NCBI RefSeq assembly: GCF_000485595.1
Contig: NW_014577106.1
Location: 362,492-408,870 of the forward strand
Direction of reading: 5' to 3'
Length of the DNA stretch: 46,379 bases
Source of the DNA: Priapulus caudatus
Taxonomy: Eukaryota > Priapulida > Priapulimorpha > Priapulimorphida > Priapulidae
The notes beneath the pieces are model-generated. The model ran no database searches. It was not told where the DNA came from and saw only the letters and a program-made list of their open reading frames with translations. Numbering within the stretch: the stretch's first letter is position 1; every line of letters starts with the position of its first letter. The translations under genes and the position numbers were made by a program. Below, piece after piece: positions 11,576 through 24,300 of the stretch.

Positions 11576-14500
11576 CACACACACAAGCACCTACCGGGTA
11601 CCCACTTATACCACACATGTATGCACGCACACACGCGCCTGTACGCACGCACGCACGCACGCAAGACGCACACACACGCACGCACGCACACACATGCACG
11701 CACACACACACACACGCACACGTGCATGAAAGCACTCACGCATGCACAAACGCACATACACGTACACATGCGCAAACACACACAGACAGTAGCACACAAT
11801 ACTTTTTCCAATTTTCAACACTTACATCATCCTGCTGAACTCTAGACAACCTCGGACTTAAACTGGAATGCAAGTAGACTTCACCTTCACTAGAAATCAA
11901 TAAAAAGTGACACAGAATTACCCATCAAACAAAAACGTTAGTTATCACATCTTTTTATATATTTCAAATCAATGTTAACTACTAACTTTATAGCTAAATG
12001 GCATAGTGGCGGGTGATACGCTCGTCGAACCTACATAGGGGGAGTGCAGCGGGTGTGTTACCCTAGAGGTCAGTCCATTCACACATCTGTTGATATATTT
12101 TAAGCTAGCGATGAGGATCGTACATACCTCACTGATGCAGGTTTCTTTGGCGACGACTCTTTGTTGAATGCCACTCTACTGGCGGAAGGTTCCCTGCAAC
12201 AGGCAATAAATAATTAATGATAATTACATGATTAAATTTCCTGTTAAACCATTGATGTACTTACTAACTCCACACTTTCGAACATCAATCTGTTGTCAAT
12301 CTTTAGTCAGTTGCTTGACCTTGTCACAAGATGTCGGTAAGTACCCAATACTCCTCAATTAGTATTACACGCCAGCCAAATGACAGAAGTGCGAGGAACT
12401 GACCTAATATCAACTACACCGTACACACTACATAACATAGACTAATGCCCAGTCTACTACTATACACACCAAGATAACATGAGCCTCCATCCGCTGTTTA
12501 CCCTGTTTATTTAAACGTCACATAACCTTTACAAAGATGGTGAATGAACAAAAGAATGAATGAATGAGCGAACGAATCAATGAGTGTATGCACTGAATGC
12601 ACTGAATAACGTATGAATGAAATAATACAATAAATAACAATAAAAAATAAAAAATAAAAAATAAATGAACGTGCAGATGCATAAATGAATGTCTTACCCT
12701 GCTCCTGCTCCTTCACCCTGATACTTGTTAAACGAAGTGTGCAGAACCCCAACCAAGGGTGAGCTGTAACAAAAACAACATACTTTATCGCACACCTACA
12801 CACACTCACGCATGCACACGTGCACCTACCAACACAAGAACGCGCACACTCACATATGCACGCACCCACGCATTCATGCATGCACGTGCGCACGCATTTG
12901 AGATGTTACAATGTTCGAACAGACATAGCAGTCTTATTTCGCTTAACGGTGCCTAGAAGTAGGAACACCACGCCGGTCACTACACGACTAACGGCTACTT
13001 TACACCTACTGATTCTTAGAGACGTCCAGATCAGCAATGTTTGGAGCCGGTGGCCAGATGTTAGAATCGTAGGGGTCGCGGAGAATCGAGGCCGCCGCCG
13101 CACCGCCGGCGCCATCTGCAGGTAGCATCCTCTCCTCCTCATCCTCGTCCTCAACTATCTCTACCTCCTCTTCAATTTCCACCTCATCAGGGGCTTCTTC
13201 ACTCGGTCTCTCCTCAGCTACCTGATGATGACAAGGGGAAATGGCTAACACTCGCTAATGCATCACACCCTCTATACTATGAACATGGGAAGGCACACCT
13301 CATACAGCCAAGGACAAAACATTTTTCCAAAAAGTTTCCAGTTTTTATAAAAATATACTCCAGGAGTGGGATTGACTAGAGGCGATTGTCCAGGAGGGAT
13401 AACTTTCTAAAAACTGAGATGACCAGGGTGTTTCCTGTCTCGTCCTACCACGCAACCCAGCATTTCTCTCGTGCCGACATACGCACTGTAATTAGAGCAG
13501 AGAATAGGGACATCCTATCCGCCACACACAATAATAATGACAGCCAGAAGCAAAACAAAGCTATCCAACAATGGCAACAGGAGCTGCCGGTTTCACACGG
13601 TCTGCCCCCCGGTCGATTATGCGCGGAAAAACAAGAGAACGTTGTTGCAGCGCAATCTCTAGGTTGCCACGGCAACATACGGGGCTCTTCTTGCGTGAGG
13701 ATCCCTCGAGTATTTCGCTGACTTCCAGGCTGGTGTTGCTAGAGGCGCTGCTACGATCTTCACGCGTCAGTTGCTTCCCTGTCGTCGGCGCAGCCACCGC
13801 GGTGGCGCCCTCCCGTGGAAGTCCGGCCTCGTCCGAGTCCAAAACTGGAAAATGTGAGAACGCGTTTCGAGTTGGGCGATTTCACATCGCCGATGCATTG
13901 TCCAGGAAAGCGTTGCGTCCGTAACATCGGTTATTTCTGTGTTACCACTTGCAGAGGAATTCGTTGGGTGGTTTGTCATTAAAACAAACACCAGAGTTTC
14001 TTACCTTGGCGATTGTTATCGCACGAGATCGCATCAACACCAACCATGCTAGCTGTTGATTCAGCTGTGTGAAAACTTGCCAGTGATCCGTTATTTTGAT
14101 CATCTAGATCTATAAGTGAAACCCTGAGAAAAAAAGAAAAAAGATGTTTTATGCATCTCACACATCTCACGTTGGAGAGAACTGAACATTTTGATAATGT
14201 ATACAGTCGAGAAGTTGTAAAAACGATTGGCTGATCATTCATCCAGACAATTACATTCATTTTAAATGAAATTGCAGTTAAACCATTGAACATGGATAAG
14301 CCACTATAAAAATACTAAAGAAATGCTAGAAAAATGAGACATAAAACTTAAAAATAATAAACTAATGAAAATAACTAATAAAAAACGCGCGGTAAAAGCT
14401 ATGTAAATTTTACCGAAATAAGAAAACCCGGAGTAAAACAAGCGTGTTCACGCCATGTAAGCACCACACAATTCGTCGCGTGCATGCGCATATCCGCCGA

Positions 14501-15354
14501 CATGGCGGAGGGATGCGACGTGATGTACGTACTCTTGTTTCTCGTGCTTGCCAGTTGGCGAGACGCTGCGAAGCGGGATGGCCATCGGAAAGCCACTGCT
14601 GCTGTCTGCGCTCTTGTCATGGCCGCCAGTTCCGGGAGAACTCCTGAAGGCTTCCGGGCCAAGCAGCACTGGCTTCGGTACGGAGGCTGCGCACTCCGCA
14701 TCCGCCGCCACGTCCATGCTCATGTTCATGCTCATGTCCGACAGACCGTCCCTGAACGCTGCCGCGACAAAAACACATGAGCATCTGACAAATGCACGAC
14801 CATCGTCTCGTGACGCGACAAACAGACGAGCATGCGCACGTGCGACAAGCAGATGAGCATTCTTGCGTATAAACATACGAACACTCCGTCTACTCATTCA
14901 TACGCTCAACCATCCTGCTTACCCTGCTCATCCATGCCACCTGTGTCTCCCACGGAAAGGGAGGACAGTGAGCCTGCATCTGCGGATAGAGTGGCGGAGA
15001 GTGCCGGTTCGTATCGTATCTGCAGCTCCTGCAGGATCTTGGGAAAGACTGAGTAGATCTTAGCAACGACCCAGACAGCGGCCTCAACACCGCTGCTGCC
15101 GTCCGGTGTCTCGTACTCACACTCTGCCTCTGTGTCGCGCGAATCGGTGATGGCTCCTGTAGCAAACATACACACACACACGTGAGCCAGTGATTTGTAT
15201 CTAACAATCACACACACACACACACGTGAGCTAATGATATCCCTCTAACAATCACACACATGTGAGCCAAGGATATCTCCCTAACATCACACACACACAA
15301 GCTAATGATTTCTTCCTAACAATTACATGTAGACGCACACACACATGCACACGT

Positions 15355-15392
<38 letters not shown>

Positions 15393-18300
15393 CGCCGCAC
15401 GGTCACAGCACGCACGGGATCACGCAACGACACCACACACCACACACGACACACGCGGCAGCACACAGGCAAGTACACACCGACACGACACACCACACCA
15501 CACATCCGCGGACCACCTACGCATGTATACACACTAACCACGCCGCAACACGCACTCCCGGCAGTGAACGACGTACCTGTGGTAATCTCATCCAAGCTGT
15601 CACGGTCGGCAGACTTCTTGAACTTTGTACGGCTTACGTCCAGTGCGGCCAGACTGAGGCATGACTGCGCGAGGATAAACTCGCTGATGCAGCTCACTTG
15701 CGCCACTTGTCCCTCCGCATCCTGATACAGCTGCAGCATGTACACCACCTACACACGGACAAGCATAGGATCTGATACAGCCTGCAACATGGTGCACACG
15801 CACCTACACCACGCAACACAGACACAGATCTGATACAGCTGCAGCAATGTAGCACACCACCTACACACGCCACACAGACCACAGCATCTGATACTGCAGC
15901 AGCCGATAGCACACCACCTACACACAGCACAGCGGACACAATCTGATACAGCTGGCAGCATGTACACACCACCACACACGCACACAACACACAGGATGCT
16001 GATTTACAGCTGCCCAGCATGTACAACCACCTACACACGCACACTAAGACACATGATCTAGATACCGCAGCAGCAGGTACACACCACCTACAGCACGCAA
16101 CACAGAACACAGATCTGCAATACAGCTGGCATGCATGTAGCACACCACCACTACACACGCACAGCAGACAGTGACGAGATGCTGATACAGCTGCCAGCAT
16201 GTACACACGCACGCTAACAGCCACAGACACAGCATGCTGCATACAGCTACGCATGTATAACACAACCACCTACAACGCACACAAACAGATCTGATACAGC
16301 TGCAGCGCATGACTACATCACCACCTACCACACGCACACCCACACAGAGTCTGATACCGCAGCAGCATGTAGACACCACGCTACACACGACAACAGACAC
16401 CAAGGTAAATCCTCGATACGCCTGCAGCATAGTACAACACGCCACCTACAACACCACACAAGACCATATCTGATACACAGCTCCCGACGGGCGAGATGTA
16501 CACACCCACCTACACACACCACACCAACACAGATCTGATACCCCAGCAGCATGTACACACCACCTACACACGCACACGCACACACAGATCTGATACAGCT
16601 GCAGCATGTACACACCACCTACACACGCACACAGACACAGATCTGATACAGCTGCAGCATGTACACACCACCTACACACGCACGCAGACACAGATCTGAT
16701 ACAGCTGCAGCATGTACACACCACCTACACACGCCACACAGACACAATCTGATACAGCTGCAAGCATGTACACACGGCACACTACACACGACAGCACAGA
16801 CACAGATCTGATACAGCTGCAGCATGTACACACCACCTACACACGCACACAGACACAGATCTCGATAGCAGCTGCAGCATGTACACACCACCTACACACG
16901 CACACAGACACAGATCTGATACAGCTGCAGCATGTACACACCACCTACACACGCACACAGACACAGATCTGATACAGCTGCAGCATGTACACACCACCTA
17001 CACACGCACGCGCAGACACAGATCTGATACAGCTGCAGCATGTACACACCCCTACACACGCACACAGACACAGATCTGATAACCGGCACGCAGCATGTAC
17101 ACACCACTACACACGCACACAGACACAGATCTGATACAGCTGCAGCATGTACACACCACCTACACACGGCACGAAGACACAGATCTGATACAGCTGCCAG
17201 CATGTACACACCACCTAACACACGCACAGCAGACACGATCTGATACAGCTGCAGCATGTACACACCACCTACACACGCACAGCAGACACAGATCTGATAC
17301 AGCTGCAGCATGTACACCACCACTTACACACGCACACAGACACAGATCTGATACAGCTGCAGCATGTACACACCACCTACACACGCACGCAGACACAGAT
17401 CTGATACAGCTGCAGCATGCTACAACACACCTACACACGCACACAGACACGGATCTGATACAGCTGCAGCATGTGTACACACCACACTACACACGCACAC
17501 AGACACAGATCTGATACAGCATGCAGCATGTACACACCACCTCACACGCACGCAGACGGCCCGGCCGGTCTGCGCGGGTCAGAATGCTGATACAGGCTTG
17601 CAGCATGTTACAGGCACCCCTACAGCCGCACAGCAGACACAGATCTGATACAGCTGCAGCATGTACACACCACCTACACACGCACACAGACACAGATCTG
17701 ATACAGCTGCAGCATGTACACACCAACTACTACTCACCCGTCTGTTCATGTCTGACATGATGAGGTAATCTGCACTAAGATCTACCATGGCCTTTAGACA
17801 TGGCCGGATGTCATCCTGAGGTGAGGGCAGGAAACTGTAAACACACACAACAGCTGTTAGTTACATGAAAAATCGTCGCTTCTTAGCGGCAACCGAAACA
17901 TGCAGCCAACAGATAAGTAAACGTTTCATTCACCGGTGCACATTAAAGTTGCTCTTCCCGGAAGCCATTACTGTACCTAATCAAAGTAGTTGTCTCGGAT
18001 TTTGTGTGCATATTTTTAATGGATAGACTCAACACAAGAGCTGCCTTTCCTTCCGATGTTTACATCAAGAAATTAAAGCACCACAGGACTTAGGTGAGGA
18101 GTAATATTTATACATCGAATCCAGAGCAACTCTACTTCAGTGCATATATATATATATATATCTGTGCATCATCAGGGTATGCAAATAGTACGAAAATAAA
18201 CTATATTCATTAATTTACAAGGCTCGTTTGTACTATACGTGGTGTTTTGGGGACATTTTTGTAGAAATCGAGAAATGACAGTGTTTACGAAGATTTATGA

Positions 18301-21300
18301 CAGCTTTTCATTGAGGGAATGAAATTTTAACACTTAGAAACTCAAACTAAATGAGAGAAACTACAATTGCAATTTAATGGGGCGTTTGAGGTTAAGGTGG
18401 ACATAAGGCCACACTGGTTGCAGGTATTTACACACACACACAGACACACTCATGAACGCATGCACACACACAAACACAAACCTGAGAGTTTGCAGGCAAG
18501 TCCACGACTCACAGCTCCACAGTTTAATCTCACTGTTGTTGTCAGCTCCTGTCATGGCAAACTTCCAGAACTGAACCCTAAACAACATATCAACTCAATA
18601 CGTACTCTCCATTGGGGTGTCAATATATCAGTACTTAAGGGGCTTGCGAGCCGACTCGACTGGAAGCAACTGGCTGCAATTCACTTGCGACTGCAGTGCT
18701 TAGGTTGGTCGACTGCCTGCGACTGGCCGCCACTAGTTGCTCAGAATAGAACAGTGGGCAACTGGACGCAACAAGTCGCTGCCGATCGCTTCCAGTTGCT
18801 CGAAATCCAGTTGCTTCCAGTCGAGTCGGCTCGCAAGCACGACATAAGCCCCCATTTAGTCTATATTACTGTGTCAATAACTCATTACTTACTCTCCATT
18901 GGAGAGTCTATAACTTGGTACTTAGTCTACATAAGGGTGCATATAACTCATTACTCACTCTACATTGGGCTGTCTATAACTGCCACATTGGGGTGTCATT
19001 AACTCGGTACTTACTCTAGATTGGGTTTTTTGTGGTTATCGAGGAAGAAGAGGGCAGACAAAGGTTTGCCGCCATGAGGTTGCCACTGATGCAGCAATCT
19101 ACCGCATTAGAAAACAAAAAATAATAAGAGACCATGAGTAGTTTATATAAACAGCGAACACAAACGCGCAAAAGTTGTGTGAACGCACAAGCACACACAG
19201 CACGCGCAAAGCTATCAACTCCATATGACATTACTAAACCACAGGCACAAACTGACGAGGCTTCCCATCAGCCACTTTTATCTGGAATACTGTGGCAATT
19301 GCTTACCTGGGTTCTTGCGGTCCATCCACCACCATGTAGACCTGGAAGAATTTCACATAGCCATCGGCACTCGCCGTGGCTAGAGCTGTCCCATCCGGAG
19401 AGAAGGCTGCATCCGTTACCAGCTGTAAGGCAGAATAAACAGTCCCACACAGTTAGATCTGTGACAAACCGCAGGATACCGCGAGAGTAACGCCAACATG
19501 AAGAGCAGCTAATTAAACTTATTTATCAGTTATTTTTACATTTATGATTATTTGGGTCATTATTTCTGTGCTCATTACCATCATGCTGTTGTATGTTTAC
19601 CCTGATGATGTGGGATGCCTACCTGCTTGTGGTCGGTGATGGTAAGCATGCCTTGCAGCGTACCCGGCTCAATGTCCTCCCTGCAGACCTTCATCACATC
19701 AGCATCAGTGCATTTCAGTTCCCTCCGTATCACGTCCACGTTCCACATCTCCACCTGCGTGTGGAAGCGTCAGAACACAAATCGCATATTGTTGAAAGAC
19801 GATGGCACATAACTGCCACGTGTAGCTATAGTATCGGTGTGTTCACACTATAACATTATGTGCGTCTGTAGGTATGCAGGTTACCTGTACAGGTAGGTAT
19901 GCGGTTTACCTGTACAAGTATGTATGCATATCACCTGTACAGGTATGTATGCATATCACCTGTACAGGTAGGTATGCATGTCACCTGTACAGGAAGGTAT
20001 GCAGGTTACCTGTACAGGAAGGTATGCATGTCACCTGTACAGATAGGTATGCATGTTACCTGTACAGATAGGTATGCATGTCACCTATACAGGTAGGTAT
20101 GCATGTCACCTGTACAGGTAGGTATGCGGGTCACCTGTACAGGTAGGTATGCGTGTCACCTGTACAGGTAGGTATGCATGTCACCTGTACAGGTAGGTAT
20201 GCGGGTTACCTGTACAGGTAGGTATGCAGGTTACCTGTACAGGTAGGTATGCAGGTCACCTGTACAAGTAGGTATGCATGTCACCTGTACAGGTAGGTAT
20301 GCGGGTCACCTGTACAGGAAGGTATGCGGGTTACCTGTACAGGTAGGTATGCAGGTTACCTGTACAGGTAGGTATGCATGTCACCTGTACAGGTAGGTAT
20401 GTGTGTCACCTGTACAGGTAGGTATGCGGGTTACCTGTACAGGTAGGTACGCGGGTCACCTGTACGGTAACCTTCGCATGTGAGATCACCTTGTTGTCGT
20501 GGGTGAGCACCAGCAGCTGCCCAACGTCGTCCGGAGAGTCGCTACTTGTAGGATCTTCTGGGATGTACGGACACCAGATGACACGATGGTTAGTCGTTGG
20601 CTCACTCGTCTTAGGTGCATCAATGTGCAACAAACACTGCGTACTGCAACATAATCACATAGTAGTAATCGATCTTTCACGATCGATTTCATGCAAATGG
20701 TGTAAATTATTTGGTTAGCTGTATCCAATCAGTGTTATGGAAGGTTCTAAAAATGCTGCTTAGTGACAAAGTACTGCAAAATCAGACAGTGTGGCATGAA
20801 ACATAACATGAACCTCATCACCGTCTGTGGTGAGCTCTTGCATGTAGACCTTATCGACTGTTACCTATTTGGCAATCTACACGGTATGTCCCTACTGCAA
20901 GAATTATCGAAAAACTTGCCGTACATTCTAGATTATGTATCTATATTATGATCATGTGGGGGAAATAAATAGGCGCTAGTCTAGTTGAACATTTAAGGGA
21001 ACTTTTTAGCTCACGTTTACACAGTCATGTATGATAAATCATCGGTAGGTGAAGGTTAGTAAACCTGGACTTGTTTTTGATCTATTTCAGATGATCTCAT
21101 GCCCCTATTATTTACTCAAGATTAATAATCACATAATTGTAATTTACCTACTCTTCTTGCATACATCAGTACATTGTATGAAAATTTGTTGATATATGCA
21201 TAACAAAAGGTACTTATAAAAACGTACTAAAATACTGTAAACAAAGATAAGTATCCAGCTCACTGATGTGAAATCTTCGCTTGTTTTGCTGTAAGATGTC

Positions 21301-24300
21301 ATTTGTTAGATAGCACTAGCTGGTGATAACTACGCTCGATGCATACGTACAGCATTTTCCCATTATCCTCTGTGATTTCGTAGACAAACAGACTTCCTGG
21401 TTCGTCCACACAGGCCAACAGAATGTGCGAGTTAATGTAGGCAAACGCGATGTCACACACGCAGCCGACAAAGTTCCTCAGCAGCACCCTCTCTGCTGAT
21501 TTTCGGTTAACCAGACGCACGATCCCATCCGGGCCTGGTGTTTCTGTGCCATAAGAAAAGTTACAAATAAATTCACAGCACAACTTTCACAAGATGAATT
21601 ATCTTTGGAATAGAAACGCCAGACAAAACCAGAACAGGGAACAGTTCTCACCCAGTTAGTAAATAGCACATCGCTCCAGAGTGTACGCAGTAGGGTTGGA
21701 CCAACGTAACAGAAAGTCAGTAGAAATAATGCGCTTTATCATGATTAAACATCTCTATCTTACTTTTAAGGATGTAAGCAACGTAGATTCCAGACTGATG
21801 TATCGCAATCAGGTTCCCAAAGTAAAGCTTCGTTTCCCAGTTGTACGTCACCACCGGTACAATCTTCACCTGTTAGCAAGGGAACAAATTGATGTTTCAT
21901 GTGGCACATTAATCAGCGTGACTATGTGTGCTCACTTGCACATGCAATTGGAATAAATACATACACGCACATACACACGTGCAAGACCGCATGTACACGC
22001 CACGTTTGACAATTGTATACGCACCGACTGAGATGCAGAAAATCGCAAAAAAACCTGCCTTGCCTGTCCTACTGACCCACCACGGAAAACATTGTGCTAG
22101 GTAACTGCAAACTAAGAACAGTGTAATTATTCATCTTACTGGTGGCCTTCTCTATATATCCTTTCAATGGAGAGTGGAGTGAATGGATTCGTACCTTGTT
22201 ACTACTTGGGGCTGAATTCTGAGCACTCTGACTGCTTGCTACTATGTCAACCTTCTGTCCATGAATCGCAAAGCTATTTGTCTCATCATCGCCTCTCAGG
22301 TAGCTGAAAAATCATAAAAACACTTATGTTATGTGGACTACACATTGATACTTCCAACATAACAAGGCTGCGAGACATGAAAATAAATATATAAACATGT
22401 ATGTAGCATGCACCCCTTGCTAGACCGTATGATATGGCAGTTAGTATATGAGTACTATCAGGGTTCGAAATTAACGCTCGCACACTCGCAAAATGCGAGT
22501 AGAAAATATAAGCACTTGCATTTTTGTGTGAGTGACATATAATCTGTTGTGATGATTACCAAAATCCAACATCCCATATCCACGCATTTTAAAAGTAACA
22601 AGTTGTCAACATAACGGAACTAGACCAACTAATTTCTAAAATATAAACACGAACTGTTTACAAACTGAGTAAGGATTATAAACCTCGCGCGCTCGGCCAC
22701 TACCGAGAGTGCTGTAAGCGCGACATAGTTTATTGGGCGCTGTAAGATAATTATGTTAGTATTGTTTAGTACTTATACGCGCAAGCGATGGCGCCTCTTG
22801 TAAGAACAATAGAATGCTTCGCGGGTCTCTTTGTCCTTGCTAGTATTCTATCTTCACGCTTTGTAGCCTGGTTTAATAAAGTCGTCTCAACATTATAACA
22901 TGTAACATGTATTTAAAACAGGCACTTGTATACAGCAATAAATGGAACGGATTCAAGCGCTTTGAAGATTCCAAAAACTGAACATAGCTTCCGGTTTGCA
23001 TTCGGTATAGCTTACACGCAGCCGTACCATGTAGCATATTATACCCTACAAAAATAAATATATTAAAAATGCAAGAGTTTCGGATTTTGCGAGTTGAAAT
23101 TTGACCCACTCGCAAAAAATTGCGAGTGGTTTCAAAAGTTAAATTCTACCCCTGACTATACACACTTGTACATATTTTTGTATTGTACTGGTTTATGATT
23201 TACATTAAAGCCGCACAATGCGCATCCAAACGCTAATTTCTCCAGTACTAGACTAGCAAATACTTCGTGTCATGCATAATCACACTACCTTATGACAAAA
23301 TAAACTCTAGTTGCTCTCATTCCACTGCGCGTTTGCTTAAAACCCACAAGAAAGAGGTGNNNNNNNNNNNNNNNNNNNNNNNNNGAATTGGCGCCCGAAA
23401 ATAGGAAAAAATAGGGAAAATAGGACTTGAATGCCGTGTTTTGGGGTTTTTTGTTTTTTTTGTTTTTTTTTTTTGGGGGCCGGCGTTGTCAGAAACATCG
23501 CAACGTTAATGCTAAAGTTAATGCCTACGATAACACTTACGACTAATACTAATGTTGCGAGACTAAGCGTTGACAGAAACAATCGCAGCTATTAGAAAAC
23601 TTACGATAAAGAGAACTTCATCACAAGGCTGCTGATTGGTGAGAATCAATCACAAAATTCCAAATTCAATACACATTTATTTAGATCACAGTAATTTATG
23701 CATATTATGATGGCTAACCACATATAAAAATATTTGATGAAAACGACGTGGTCATGAATTAATTCTGCACAACAAGACAAATTCTCACGCTGTAACGCGA
23801 GACGCGAGAATCGTGCAAGCGTGGAAAACCTTTAGAACAAGAGAACAAATGCCATATGCCAATTGTAAATGTTTTGTTTGTTTTATCATCGTAGATAATT
23901 AATGATTTTGACGTGTTTTTCAAGAAAACATACATTTTATTCATTATTATAAAATATAATATCACTATAATTGTAATTCGTAGGTTAAATGTGTTATTTT
24001 CATCTTAATATTAAAGTTACGAGAGGGTCTGGGCTCTCGTAATTTTTATGAGGATATTTGCGAGGATTTTTCGTTCTCGCAACATTACGATGTTTCTGTC
24101 AACGGTTTACGGTGGAAGTTAATGGTAAGACTAATGTTGCGACTAATTTTGTTCTGACAGACGGCCCCTGGTATTTGTATGTATATCAGAAAGCACAACC
24201 TAGTACACATTGTGAAGCCTACACAATGAAGTTGTCCTACTGAAGGAGGAAATAAATAAAAACATCAACAACAGCAGCAACAAAAACAACATTACAAGTG

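Larger units (their letters stand above)
15577..21869 (-). other. EDC4: EDC4 exons 4-12, WD40 propeller (about residues 106-488)
   Basis: Exons: 21764-21869, 21351-21543, 20490-20643, 19623-19754, 19307-19422, 19015-19098, 18482-18577, 17738-17834, 15577-15748. Blade-like motifs include YNWETKLYFGNLIAIHQSG, CDIAFAYINSHILLACVDEP, HRVIWCPYIPED, FSPDGTALATASADGYVKFF, MTGADNNSEIKLWSCESWTC and LKAMVDLSADYLIMSD. All line up in order with human EDC4. Exon 9 ends GA|GTAAGT, and exon 10 must start at 18577 (acceptor TTTAG|G) to keep the VQFWKF frame. Confidence 0.9.

Noticed and set aside
11439-11845. His-Thr-Ala or Cys-Val repeat proteins
   Set aside because: Pure CACG/CACA microsatellite translated in all frames, between EDC4 exons 20 and 21.
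15694-17760. Long Cys-rich and Thr/His-rich open frames on both strands
   Set aside because: They are translations of the 53-bp splice-junction array. No start context or conservation supports them, and they shift frame each unit.
18367-19002. 211-codon plus-strand open frame
   Set aside because: Lies antisense to EDC4 exon 10 and over the degenerate array and MITE; no domain and no splice support.
19866-20487. CRISPR-like array of short direct repeats
   Set aside because: The repeats are head to tail with no unique spacers, in an animal intron; it is a minisatellite.
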